Positions 33,235-46,883 of a DNA stretch of 64,000 nucleotides are shown in pieces. Each line of letters begins with the position of its first letter. The first letter of the stretch is position 1. The stretch is from Corbicula japonica (taxonomy: Eukaryota; Mollusca; Bivalvia; Venerida; Cyrenidae), in assembly GCA_038501625.1 (NCBI GenBank), contig JAZAYU010001075.1, positions 1 to 64,000 of the forward strand. Direction: 5' to 3'. A program made the position numbers and the translations under genes. Under the pieces are notes generated by a model. That model ran no database searches. It was not told the origin of the DNA and saw only the letters and a list, made by a program, of their open reading frames with translations.

Positions 33235-34482
33235 ATTAAATACACCAGCACATAATTTCCTATTTAACGTCAGTTTTTGTTAACTTTTAGTATTTTTTAA
33301 CGTATTTAGCATCCGTTATCTTGACACCTCAGGGCGGGTTATGCAAATGCAATATTGTTTTAGTGAAATGCTATTTAGTTTAAATTTTAGCTCGGCACAA
33401 TTTTAAGACCGTTCCGGCACTTTAACTCAGAAATTGTTGTAAGACGGGCATCAATTTGCCAATAAACGAAACGAATCAAATGCTTAGTCAGAGTACTACA
33501 ACGTTTGCGGGTTGATTTATGTTTTGGTAGTTGTTGTAGTTTTGTTAAGACATCCCAGCTTGTTGATTGTGAATCGCATAATACCTAGAAATAATAGTTT
33601 GACTATATAATTGTATATACTAAAAATTATCAACACACATATTTTAATAAGGCTTAAACTTAAGAGTTACAGCGCACTTCTTAACTCAATCCCGACATTT
33701 TATAACTGTTTTGTCGTTTTATAATTTAACTTAAAACGGTACACTATTCAAGATGTAATATTTTTGTCAAGGGAGTGAATCGAGTTTTTATAGGTTTTTT
33801 CCTTGGAGAACAGCAAAAAAATCCCAAACCGAGCCCTCAAGCTCTCGCCTCTTTTCGGAACAGCAAGATTTAATAAAACCTGACATAGACACTGATGTCC
33901 ATGTTGCGAAATATTGCGTAACCCGTCATAAAATTTAAACCTTCAGTAATCATTTACTGTACCTTTTTGTTGAAAAGTCTTATTTTTCCAAACATTTCTT
34001 GTTTCAGTATGAACTACATAAAGCTAGTAATTAATAAGTTAGAACCTGAAAAACCTTACAACAATGATAATATAATATACAAGATTTTCATTTAAACGCG
34101 AACCAAACAGAACCGATGTATATTAACGTCATGTACTGACATATTCATAAAAATAACGAGCATTATTAATTATAATTATCATGAACATGCGAGCTGTTCT
34201 GATTAACATGGCACAAAGAAGAAAAGAATAGATTATTTAATCTTTAAGTCAAATCATCGTCATCGTCATTTTGAATCTTTTCCAGCTTCACGCATATTTA
34301 ATTGATGAATTGGTAATTTGTCAAACGGAACTGCAGTGTTGTAAATATTTTCATTTGTTGAATTACCAATAAATAGCTTCAACGTTGTGGTAATGTAGAG
34401 ATAAATATTGAGGTTGCCTTCGGGCGACAAACAAAAAGGTACAGAAGCGTGTAAATAATGTAAATAATTTTGGAATACGGTG

Positions 34483-34523
<41 letters not shown>

Positions 34524-34530
34524 CAGTATG
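33235..34530 (+). repeat. Segmental duplication module A, copy 1
   Basis: It aligns in order with 39780-41070, e.g. CACATAATTTCCTATTTAAC, GCATCCGTTATCTTGACACC, TTTAAATTTTAGCTCGGCAC, TAAGACGGGCATCAATTTGC, CGAGCTCTCAAG-like and GGTTGCCTTCGGGCGACAA. It ends in a (CAT)n run (34483-34523). The poly-histidine ORF at 34480 is only this microsatellite. No coding content. Confidence 0.85.
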
Positions 34531-34939
34531 TCAGTCATGTCCGACCATAAAACATCCATTTCCTTTGATGCTTGTTCTTTAATTCATTCATCTTTTTTGG
34601 CAAATCAGCAAAAGTTTGACTTGGCCATTTACAATAGTGCTGAATTAAATTGTAGAAACGTAATTTTGTTGTTGTTGTTGCGTCTTTTTTTGCGTGCGTT
34701 TTTTGTGCATTTTAATCCCAGAGCCAGACGAAAATATCACATCATATGTAACCTATTTAGTTAGATGCGCATGTCGTTTTCAACAAAATATAAGTTCAGC
34801 ATCGCTTAATTATAATAGCGCCCTTTCCCCTTAGTTACTTTATAAAAGTAACGAAACAAAATCCCCACATCTAATGCTTACAAATGGCAGAAGAAACGTT
34901 TAGATTATCTTTAAAAGGCACTTTAAAATTTTAACGCAT

Positions 34940-36551
34940 GCAAGTTAAATGTCATGTTCTTTCATTGCTGAATATTTTTTTTTAATTAAATGCTGTTGTT
35001 ATTGTTGTCGCGTCAATATTTTGCGTGCGTATTTTGTTTCTGTCCATTCAGAACCTAGAGCCACACAAAATATCACATCTTTTGTAACATTTTCGTTTGG
35101 TGGACATGTCATTTTCAACAAAAAAAAAAAAAATAACAATATATAAGTTCAAAAGTGATTGATTATGTTAGCGCCTGAGCCCCTCATCCCCTTTAAAAAA
35201 AGAGTAACAAAATGAAATCCCCAAATCTAATGCTTACAAATGGAAGAAGAGACGTTAAGATAATCTATAATGTCAGTTAATAGTTATGCCCTTCCCTAAA
35301 ACATTCGTTTTCTTTTAGGCCTGTTATTTCGTGTTTAATTTAAATGATCGAATTTCATGTTGTTGTTAGTGTTGTTGGTGTTGTTGTATTTAAAAAAATG
35401 GGCTTTTTCGATCTCTACGTAACGTTATTTTTCTTTGTAAACTAGGATTGTATTCGGATATCCGATAGAAACTCATTTGTCAATGCACTGCCTTTATCTG
35501 TAAATTAATTTCTTTCTAATACCGTTTAGAACCTGTTCAAACCTCACTAACGTTATTATTCTATGATGAGTGAACTAACTCTGGTATCTTTGATATACAT
35601 AAAAACTAAAATAGTCGAAAAAGTTAGAACATGGTTTCATAAGGTGTTTTTTCTTTCATTTCTGCAATTTCTAGGTTAATTTCTTTTTAACATTTAATTT
35701 TATAAAAAATGTATTTTAAACTTAATTGTAGGACACAGGGCTATTTATTTGCAATTCGTTTCGGAGTTGCCAAAGTCAATAAAATATCGTGGGTTAAAGC
35801 AAAACTGTGACAATTATTGAGCATATTTAATTTATCATCTGTTCCTACCAACACTTTTACCCTAAAAAAACAAAATCATATTTTACCTCTTACTGAGAGT
35901 ACACTTGATCTTCAAAAGGACCGTTATCAGGCCCCCAGCTGATAAGATTATGTAACGTGGTCATAAAACACGATCTCCTTTAACTACGAGTACGTGTCGC
36001 CAACCACTGATTCAATTAGCGCATCCGGTAAGAGGTTTTTGTCGGACACGCGCATCATGCTGATAATCGCATTCTAAATTTGTTAAGGTTGACGAACTTC
36101 ATGTAAACGTTCCTATGGTCACTGGACACTAAGCATACGATATCTTATGTCTCGGGAAATATGATGCGAATATGATATTTTGATCAACTTCTGAGAATGC
36201 GTTTTTATTAATCAGTTTTACTCTTAATTTTGACATAAAATAGCATTTATTTTACGTAACTATATGTTCAATCGACACATCTTCACATTTCATTTTAAAC
36301 CGCTTTTATTTTCTTCGTTTTTTTTGTATCATGAATGATGGTGATGATGACATTCATCAATATACTCATCATTACCCACATCATCATCATCAGCAGCAGA
36401 AGCAGCAGCAGCAAAACCAACCGCACACATAAACATTTGAAACAAAGTATGTTGAGCATGAATCTAGAGCATGCCGTTGGCAATCTTATAAAAAAAATAC
36501 AACAATGAATACTCTTTATTTTCAAGTAAGCAGAGTAACGATGACGATGAC

Positions 36552-36587
<36 letters not shown>

Positions 36588-38391
36588 CATACTCAGCATC
36601 ATCATCATCGTGGCGATTTATTTTTTCGTGATCATTATGTCAGGCATAACATCGTTGTGTCAGATATCAGAAGATTTACATACAAAAAACAATCACTAGA
36701 TCTTAGACTGATGCTTACAAATAGAAGAAAAAGAGATTCTCTTGAAGGACAGTTATTTTTTAAACATTGTGTAAGTTAAATGTAATATTTTTTCTGTCAA
36801 CTTGAAGTGAAAATCGGATATAACACCATATTTTGCAATGTACTGCTAGTTACGAGTATCTCAATAAATTCCTTTCTTACACTATATAGAACCCGCTGAA
36901 AAACAATAATGAAACACTAGTGTATTGTGAGTGAACTAACTGTTACCGATATTTTCAATTTACTTCACAAATATATAAAATATTCGGAAGATGTTATAAT
37001 CGTGGTTTCATAATGTTGTTTTTCTTTGTTTCTGCAATTTTAAGTTATTTCTTTTTAACAATCATTCGAAACAAATATTTTTTTTTTTTTAATTTGATGT
37101 TGTATACCTCTCAGTTCGGAGATGCCTATATCATAATATTATCAAAATCGTGTCAAAACAACACTGTGACAATTTTTTAGCATATTTAATCCCTAATCAG
37201 TTATAAAACCCCAAGCAGACAATGCCCTTGTCTTGCTAATAAGATTATGTAACAGGGTCGTAAAACACGAGGCCCTTAACCTACAATCACGTGTCGCCAA
37301 CTTCTGATTTAATTAGCGCATCCGGTGACAAGTGTTTGCCGCTGAAAATCGCCAAGTGGGGAACATTTTTTTATCCAATTGAAATTTTAATTATAGATCG
37401 GGAAATAATGAAATATTTGATTAGTCTAGATAACAGCAGCACTATATTGGCATTTAGAACACACTTTGTTGAGGATGAACACAGAACATGCTTTTGACAA
37501 TCTTAGAAAAAATCAACAATGAATACTCTAAATATTTAGCTCAACAAATTACATGATGACAGATATTTCAAGCTTGTGTTTTCTTCGGAAAACATTATTA
37601 AGCGCTATCACAGTTTAGTTACTTTTTGTTTATGATGATGTTCTAATTTGAAAACAATATTTCTTCGAAAATATGACTAAAGCGTAATCTACAGTTATTA
37701 TTGTTGTTTCGGTTGTCGACGAAGATGATAATGATGACGCTTTAATTTTATCATAATATTTTCAACAAAACGAACAAATGGCAGGCATTATGTTTCAAGC
37801 ATTGTTTTATTTACTTTAATCACGATTATTTGCTTTTAGTTGAGTTCATCTTCTTTTCTAATATATGTAACCCAATATTAAAGATTAACTTTTTTTCATT
37901 AACCCGGTTTATTAACAGCATTATTTGAAATTATTTCACAACGCATATGTTTACAGAAATTTGAAACATATCTGCGTTTATAATTGCGATCGACTGATTG
38001 AGAATTATCTCAAAATTCACCGGCTAAGCCATATGATTTCAAGCGTATTATGTTCCTTGTCATTCTAATCATTCTAATCATGAATGTTGATGATGATAAT
38101 AATAATCAACAACAGCATCAGTAGCAACAGCTGCAACGGAACATAATATGATGAGAAACACGCTTTGTTGTGGACGCAGTCATTTTGTCGAAAAGCCAAG
38201 TAAAGCCTTATCTACATTTTTTTGCCGTTGTTTTTGTTGTAATTGTTGTTCTTGTTGTTGTTTTTGATGACGTGCTTCCTCAGAAAAAAGCGTTATCTTG
38301 AGTTGTTGATGTTGTTGTATATGTTGATGTTGTTGTTGTTTGTTATTTTGGATTTTGTAGATGAAAGCTAAATTAATCGTTATCAAGATTT

Positions 38392-38426
<35 letters not shown>

Positions 38427-39290
38427 GCGTAAGCACTATATTACCAGCAAACTGTCTACGGACGAAAACGGTTATTTGAAAATCAAAATTAAGAGTTGTT
38501 GTAGTTGTTGGTGGTGGTTGTGCTGATGATGATGAAATTGAGGTTTGGTTTTATTTGAATATGATCATTTTAAATTAAAAATTTTGGTGAGATAATCAGT
38601 CATTACTGTAATGTTTCAATTTTCATACAAATTACAGTTAGATTAAACTTTTATTGTCCATATTTTATGTAAAGGATGCGAATGAGTAGTAAAGTTATAC
38701 TTATGTACCCATATACCAGGATAACTCGAAATATTATTACCAATTTTATAGGAAATATAATGCATTATTCATTCATCTATAATTATGTTCATCATACTGC
38801 ATATTCATAATTTAAACAAGTAAAAAACGTTTTATCATTATTTTAGATTCATTAGTGTTTTGTTATATTTATTACTTAAAAAGTAATATAAGTATCAAAG
38901 TTACAATAATATACGGGAGTAGAACTGTAAATCAATACATACAGTTGTCAAACTTATATCATGCCTTGAAATAATCAATTTGAAATCGATCATTCGAAAT
39001 ATGTACCGCTATCAAAACATTGCTGATTGAAATTGCACATTTGACAGATAATTATCACAACAATGACCATTTGGAAACGGTTATATGCGTCACCTGCGAT
39101 TAGTTTTGAAGGCGGCAGGTCATAAAAATGTCAAATTGTCGCGCACAAGGGTGACCTGTCAATTACTTAAAGGGGCAGATATCATTGACCAATAGAGATT
39201 TGCTTGGTATCTACACCTTCCAAAGAATATCGGAGTCCTTTAATTACTGGATGTGTTAGTTAATCCACATTACGACACGTTATCTTTAAA
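34940..39290 (+). repeat. Segmental duplication module B, copy 1
   Basis: It is collinear with 46884-51050 for over 4 kb: CGATCTCTACGTAACGTTAT (35411/47191), CATCCGGTAAGAGG/..AACAGG, ATCGCCAAGTGGGGAACATT (37350/49353), GTTCCTTGTCATTCTAATCA (38051/50059) and GCGTCACCTGCGATTA (39087/50802). About 300 bp near 38.39-38.70 kb is absent from copy 2. It is rich in TTG, GAT and CAG-type trinucleotide runs (36550-36588, 38392-38426). No convincing protein. Confidence 0.85.
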
Positions 39291-39779
39291 AACAAAACCC
39301 GTCAATAAGAAACAAATCTTGGCTAAACATTTTTTATATGTTTAATTACGGCTTGGGCTTTTACGCAAAATTACAAACAGTAATCTTAATTGGATATGCA
39401 ACCATATTCTAATATAAAAAAATTCCCATCTTTATTGGAAACCGGCATTTGAATCCTTGAATTTTATTCTACGAATGATACTTCTACAACAAACTGATTA
39501 CCGATCCTTTTTTATTTCAGTACAACATCTATCATTTTTGGTTGTGAAGTATACGTAACGTTTTAAAAAAATCACATTATTTATTCGTTGAACATAAACG
39601 ACATAAATTTTGTCGTTTTTCCCCCGAGTTTCATTTTAAAAAGTGCGTTCATTATTGCATTCCCCTTTTCATATATATGATATCAAAAAGTAATTTTGAC
39701 ACATGAAGTCGGCGCGCGTGAAGGTTGCGACCCGTCTAAACTTTATAAAGAGAAATATACACTGTACAAAACTGTTTGA
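39291..39779. other. Spacer between modules B and A'
   Basis: AT-rich, with no feature recognised. Confidence 0.4.
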
Positions 39780-41037
39780 AATTAAGAAGCTGAGTTTATT
39801 AAATGAGCCCGCACATAATTTCCTATTTAACGTGAGGTTTAGTTAACTAATAATATTTTAAAAGTATATAGCATCCGTTATCTTGACACCTCAGGGCCGT
39901 TTATGCAAGGCAATATTCTTTCAGTGACGTGCTATTTAGTTTAAATTTTAGCTCGGCACAATTTAAAGACCGTTCCAACACTTTAACTCAGTAATTGTTG
40001 TAAGACGGGCATCAATTTGCCACTAAACTAAGGCTTATTCAAAGTACTACAACATTTGTGGGTTGATTTATGTTTTTTCTAATTGTTGTAGTTTTGTTAA
40101 GACATCACGAAGACATCACAGCTTGTTGATTGTGAATCGCATAATACCTAGAAATAAAAGTTTGACTACATAATTGTATGAACACACATTTAAATTAAAA
40201 CACATTTAACACACGCTTGAATTTAAGAGTCACTTGCACTTCTTTATTTCAACCCCGACATTTTATAAACGTGTTGTTGTTTTATAATTTGACTTAAACC
40301 GGTACACTATTGAAGATGTAATCTTTTTGTTAAGGGAGTAAATCGAGTTTTTATGTTTTTATTTCCTTGGACAACAGCGAAATCCCACACCGAGCTCTCA
40401 AGATCTCGCCTCTTTTCGGAACAGCGAGATTAAATAAAACTTGACATAGAAACTGATGTCTATGTTGCAATATATTGCGTACCCCAACATAAAATTTAAA
40501 CCTTCATGAATGACATACTGTACCTTTTTGTCGAATAGTCTTATTTTCCAAACATTTCTTGTTTCAGTATGAACTACATAATGCAAGTAATTAATAAGTT
40601 AGAACCTGAACTAAACCTTACAACAATGAAAATATAATATACAAGATTTTCATTTAAACGCGAACCGAACAAAACCGATGTATATTAACGTCATGTACTG
40701 ACATATTCGTAAAAAGAACGAGCATTAATAATTATAATTATCATGAACATGCGAGCTGTTCTGATGTATCATGGCACAAAGAAGAATAGATTTTTTTTAA
40801 ATTAAGTCAGATATTCGTCATCGTCATTTTGAAATCGTTTCCAGCTTCAAGCATATTTAATGGATGAAATGGTATGTTGTCAAACGGAACTGCAGTGTTG
40901 TAAATCTTTTCATTTGTTAATTACCAATAAATAGCTTCAACGTCGCGATAATGTAGAGATAAATATTGAGGTTGCCTTCGGGCGACAATCATAAAGGTAT
41001 AGAAGCGTGTAAATGATGTAATTTTTGGAATGTGGTG

Positions 41038-41068
<31 letters not shown>

Positions 41069-41070
41069 GT
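39780..41070 (+). repeat. Segmental duplication module A, copy 2
   Basis: Matches module A at 33235-34530 and, for its later two thirds, 51838-52505. It ends with a (CAT)n run (41037-41068). Non-coding. Confidence 0.85.
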
Positions 41071-41319
41071 TATTATGACAATGTTTAAGATTAACGTGAT
41101 CACTATTTGTCAGGCATAAAATCTTCGTATTATAAAGATGTGGAATAAAATATGATTGTTCAAAAAGTAGTTGTTGTTTTCCAACTGACAATGTAATGTC
41201 TTCGTTTCCAATTTCATGCTTACAAATGGCTGAAGAATATTTAAAGAAAAACTGGCAAATGAATACTAACTTTTGTAAATTTTGTACTAAATTTACTTAA
41301 TATGTTATTCTGAATATAA

Positions 41320-44300
41320 AGAAATCGTTTTATGACCAAATGATACATTTTACACGAGAATTGGTTGAATTAATTTTCTAAAATTCGGGTCCGCATTTCA
41401 CGGTAGGAAAAATCGTGTGTTTACCGATGACGTCATTTGATCGCAGTTCGCTATGATGGGTATCTGTCGCGTGACAATAACGTTATACTGTGTCCGTACT
41501 TTTTGCTAGTATATGAATTTTTGCATTTCCACATAATTTTTGAAAACTCTAATATCAACTCCGATGGTGCTGCCTTTAAATAGCGTCATTGTACAAGCAC
41601 GTAAGATTTATAGGCTAATAGTATTAACGGGGGACATAATACTGATTCGCATTATATTTGCACGAGTTGTGCATGTCAAAATTTAATGCCACATGTTTGG
41701 ATACTTATCCTGGTCCGGTTCCAATTTTTCCAAAACACAAGTAGTCCGATTATGACGATTTAATATATGTAAATCACAGCTACGGAAATCATATATCCCA
41801 TGTAGCCATTTCGGCGGATAATAGTGCAAACATTTTTAATTGGACATTCAATAAAATGTGGATGTACAATCAAATTATATTTAACTTACAGTTTCATTTA
41901 GCGTTTATGCATGCTGATCATGCGAAAATTAACTAAAACCGTTCCATCGATGTATCCTTGTGGGGGTAGTTCTTAGTTTATGTGTTCGCTAAAACGGTTG
42001 TTTTGCGGTTGAGTAATAAATAATATACTATTTTCATTTTGTTAAGTAAATACGTCATGTCCGTCTCGGCTTATTATACAGCGAACTGCATAGAATATTT
42101 AAAATACATTTAATTTAAAAAAAAACGAAAATATGCCTATTAAATATAAGGTAACCCCGTCACTTTCCATTATGTATCCGCCTATGGCTATATGGACTAG
42201 AATATTAATTATTTTGCGCTTAGCAAATACGCGATTTATACACAAATATCAAAATGTGTTGCTATCCTAAATCTACGATACAGAACTCGAAAAGTCAGTC
42301 TCTTTATTGTTTTAGTAAAAAGGCGTATTAAGAATATGCATTTCAGAAATACTCGTAAAACCTTCGCGCACAGCCACAAGGTAGAGATGTAAAGAAAGCA
42401 TATTGCTTAAATTTGCTCTTATCAAGACAAATAATGTTAATTCATTATCCTTAAAAGCGCAAGGTACTTGTCCCTGTTCTGTTTTACTGGTTCGGCGATA
42501 CGCGTGCGATCTATGCCGCTAACTATCTGGGACATCTGCTGCCCACGCTCTAGTATTACATGATATACTGGCCCCAGTCCCCAAATCACTGATTTAATCA
42601 GTGCATCCGGTGATCAAACGACTTGTGATATATGCCGCGCACTCTACAGCCGCGGGAAGCAGGAAGTATTCAGACACGTATCACGTATGGCCGATAATCC
42701 CTAAATATCGGGTCAATAAATTTTATGAAAGTATGTGAAGTTTTGTATTCCAATATTATCGCAAGAATTTATTTATAATTATATTAAATTTAGTGACATG
42801 AATTACATAGCTGTTTTCCGGCGATTTTTTAACGAAATGATTGGTACTGATGTTGTCTGATATTCATTCTTGATCCCACTCCAGAAAATAAGAAGAGTAA
42901 ACTCAATGGTAAATACTGCAATGCCAGTCTGTTTTTTTTTGCTGGGCAAGTACTACGAGATAAGATATTTGCAAAATCCCGTAGAAATTCATAAACACAT
43001 TATACAAGTTAAATGTCATGTCCGTCCCTAAACGTCCGTTTTCTTTTATGCCTTTTGTTTCATGCTGAATTTAATTGTTTGAATTTCATGGTGGTGTTGT
43101 TGTTGCTCAATTTATTTTGTAGTAATGAAATGTTGTTGTCGTTGTGTCAACATTTTGCGTGCGGGTTTTTTTTGTGTGCATTTAAAACATAGAGTCACAC
43201 GAAAATATCGTATCTTTTGTAACATTTTCGTTTGATAAGCATGTAATTTTTAACAAAACATATAACAAAATATAAGCTCAACGGTGATTCATTTTAACAG
43301 CGCAAGGGCCCCTCAGTAACTTAAAAAAGTAACAAAATAAAATACCGAGATCTAATCTTTCAAATGGCCATTAAAAGTTTAACTTGTTATGCTAGTAAAT
43401 TGTCGTGTCCTTCCCTCAAGCGTCCGTTTCCTTTTATGCTTGTTTTTTTCTAATGCTGAATTTATTTGCAGCAATTTGAATTTCATGTTGTTGTTGTTGT
43501 TGCTGCTACTGCTGCTGCTGTAGTGGTTGTTATTGTTGTTGTTGTTAAATGTGCCTTTTAGATTCTTACGCAACTTTATTTTTGTAAACTTAGAGAGATA
43601 ATCGGATAAAAAATCATATTTGTCAATGCGCTGACTTTATCTGTCAATTAATTCCCTTCTGATACTATTTAAAACCTATTCAAGCTTTAAAAACAAAAAT
43701 ATTAGTATAATGAGTGAAAAAAACTCTTCTATTTACGTTACAAAAATATTACATACTTTAAAAAGCTATACATTCATTCATAACGTTTTTCTTTCTTCAT
43801 TTCTGCAATTTTAGGTTAATTTTTTTTTTTCATTTAATTTTACCAAAAAATAATTGAATGTTGTTTTAAACTTAATGTTTTAAACCTATGGCTATTATTT
43901 TGCAATTTGGTTCGGGGTCGCAAAATGCAATACAAATGTCTCGGGTTAAAGCATAACTGTGACAATAATAAAGCATATTTAATCTCTCATTAGTTCTTTA
44001 CAACACTTTTACCCTACAAAACACAATCATATTTTACCTCTTACTGAGTGTACAATTGATCTTCAGAAGGACCGTTATCACGCCCCCACATGATAAGATC
44101 TGTGCCTTGCTAATTGGATTATGTAACGTGGTCATAAAACACGAGGTCCTTTAACTACGATTACATGTCGCCAACCACTGATTCAATTAGCGCAACCGGT
44201 ATCAGTTTTTGCCGGACACCCGCGATGAAGTTAATAGCCTGATATCAACGGAACATCATTACATTGATGAAAACATAAATATCATTATTATAAAGTCAGG

Positions 44301-46383
44301 CTGGTTTTCCTGCGTAATTATTAAAACAAATCATATTATGTGGAAGTGTTCAGCAAAATATGGCTAACTAGATTTGTAAAGCGCCGAACGGCGCAAAAAC
44401 GTTCGTTTGTAACTGGACTCTATGCACACGCTATTTTATGTCTCGGGAAATACGTTTTTTTTTTTTATAAAATAGTTTTACTTTTAATTTCCACATACAA
44501 TAAGAAAACACGAACATGACATTTACTTGCGTTTATTTGCGTTTATAATTTCTGTCAACTGATGGATAATAATCACATCTATTCACTGGCTTTTAAACCG
44601 TTTTTCTTTTCTTCGTAAATTTACCATGAATGATGGTAAGGATGACATTCATCATCATCCTTATCATCAACCGCATTATCATCTCCAGCAGCAACAGCAG
44701 CAGCAGTAACAACATCATACATATTAACACTTAAAACACAGAAGATGAACATAGAACATGCTCTTGGCAATCTTAGATAAATACTCTTTATATTCAGGTC
44801 GGCAGAATGATAAATATTTTAAATTAAGCATAAAGCTTCTTCTGAAGAATAATAGTTGAGCGATATCTTGAGTTGTTGATGTTTGATGTTGTTGTTATTG
44901 TTGTTTGTTATTTTTGATTTTGTAGATGGAGACGTTTCTTCGGAAAGCTGAATAAATCGTTATATAGATTTGTTGTTGTTGTTGTTTTTTGTTGTTGTAA
45001 TTATTGTTGATGATGATGATGATGATGATCTATCGGTCATAAAAACTTTGTGGCATAAATAAGTTGTTCGATGATTTTTTCTTGTTTTAATAATACGTAA
45101 TCTTTTAAAACTAGTAACAATTGTGATCCATTTGCTTTCCCCTAGTCCACTTTTTCGTTTTGTAGAGCATGAAAAAACACTTAAGTCATATGAATACATA
45201 TGAATACATTGCATTTTGTGTAGCATGTGCGTTTAATGTGCGGGTCATTTTCGACACGTGTGATATTCATGATATATACGATGGAATTTGTTCTTGGCTA
45301 TGAAAGAAACAAGAGTATAACATTTTAAAATATCATGAATACAAAACTAGTCATAAGCTTTAAAAGCGGGGCAGATTTTCCTGAAATATTTAGACTGCGT
45401 ATATCTTAATAAATGTCGGGTAAAGAGTTATTACAACACTATGCTTTAAAGACATATTTTCGCACGATTTTTACAATGGCGTCGTGTAGTTTGGCGATTA
45501 TGAGTCGTTATTGTTTTCATTAAAAAGCTCTGTTACTTACAATACTTTTTCGTGTTATCAAAACGTTGAAGGTTTGGTTCCTAGAAAAGTATACTGAAGC
45601 AGCTGGTAATGAATTTCGCAATAAGATGACGCTCATTTCTAAGTGAATTTATAGATATCCTCGACAACTATTTCTTTCAGTAATCTACGGCAACAGCAGA
45701 CCAAACTGTACGCAATCATCGTCAACGGCAGACGAGAGTGTGTTCAGCAGACCATCACTTTATTAAGTGATTGGCCACTGCCGCGGCTGTTACAAGCGGT
45801 GTCGCATGTTGTTACGTTCAAAAGTTTATACGGAAAAATAGGTAAAAGACCTGTAAAAAGACTTTCCGATATAAACGATAGTAAACATGGCGTGCTTCAA
45901 AAGGCAGGCAAACATATCCGGTATCCTTTGATATAGGGCTAACTGACATGCTTTTGAAGCTAAGTGTTTATACTGTCCATTTCCAGCAAACAAAGTAGGG
46001 GTCATGCATCAATTAACAGAGATTTGACACCTTGAAACCGGTGGTCTGTTTTTTCACTTCAGTGAACTTCGAAACCGTTTTACATATGTCATCATTAAAC
46101 CGGGGCCTTTTTTCATATACATAAATTTGCTATCAGTGTTTCACGGAGGTATGGAATATACCCAACGATATCTTTGGTGAGTGAAAAATCGCGGACACGG
46201 ATCACGCATCACGCATCACGGAACCTTGGAATACCGGCCTTAGCCAATACCTGGGTAAACAACAGAATTCGCAAAGCCGCTGCTCTTGCTTGACTGTAAA
46301 ATATGTTGTATAAATAAGAAATGATACTCGGAAAATTAAAATATCAGTTGAAATTAACAGTTCAGTATAGAGTTTATTTCTCT
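41320..46383 (+). repeat. Segmental duplication module C, copy 1
   Basis: It is collinear with 52506-61578 once the LINE at 52806-56090 is removed. Shared landmarks are ACCGATGACGTCATT, GCTAATAGTATTAACGGGGG (41614/56094), TCTCGGCTTATTATACAGCG, CAGCCGCGGGAAGCAGGAAG, CGTCAACGGCAGACGAGAGT-like and GCAAACAAAGTAGGGGTCAT. It ends at the assembly gap. Compared with copy 2 it lacks ~400 bp near 43.47 kb and ~200-350 bp near 46.14 kb. Within it, 43.0-44.9 kb is a diverged relative of parts of module B. Confidence 0.85.
46140..46255. mobile_element. Half of a GC-rich fold-back element
   Basis: CACGGAGGTATGGAATATAC, CAACGATATCTTTGGTGAGT, ATCGCGGACACGGATCACGC and GGAATACCGGCCTTA form the right half of the element family seen at 61127-61437 and 62213-62393. 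The left half is missing in this duplicate. Confidence 0.75.
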
Positions 46384-46883
46384 NNNNNNNNNNNNNNNNN
46401 NNNNNNNNNNNNNNNNNNNNNNNNNNNNNNNNNNNNNNNNNNNNNNNNNNNNNNNNNNNNNNNNNNNNNNNNNNNNNNNNNNNNNNNNNNNNNNNNNNNN
46501 NNNNNNNNNNNNNNNNNNNNNNNNNNNNNNNNNNNNNNNNNNNNNNNNNNNNNNNNNNNNNNNNNNNNNNNNNNNNNNNNNNNNNNNNNNNNNNNNNNNN
46601 NNNNNNNNNNNNNNNNNNNNNNNNNNNNNNNNNNNNNNNNNNNNNNNNNNNNNNNNNNNNNNNNNNNNNNNNNNNNNNNNNNNNNNNNNNNNNNNNNNNN
46701 NNNNNNNNNNNNNNNNNNNNNNNNNNNNNNNNNNNNNNNNNNNNNNNNNNNNNNNNNNNNNNNNNNNNNNNNNNNNNNNNNNNNNNNNNNNNNNNNNNNN
46801 NNNNNNNNNNNNNNNNNNNNNNNNNNNNNNNNNNNNNNNNNNNNNNNNNNNNNNNNNNNNNNNNNNNNNNNNNNNNNNNNNNN
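46384..46883. other. Assembly gap (500 N)
   Basis: Exactly 500 Ns, probably a gap of unknown true size. The left flank matches module C just before 61578 and the right flank matches module B from about 35087. The ORFs across it are meaningless. Confidence 1.

Noticed and set aside
41433..41440. TGACGTCA (CRE-like) sites in modules C' and C'' as promoter elements
   Set aside because: Conserved only because the modules are duplicates, with no gene or transcript start nearby.
45660..45790. Possible exon after a TTTCTTTCAG acceptor-like site in module C, also near 60540
   Set aside because: No long frame, no recognisable protein, and differences between the copies do not favour coding constraint as far as can be seen by eye.
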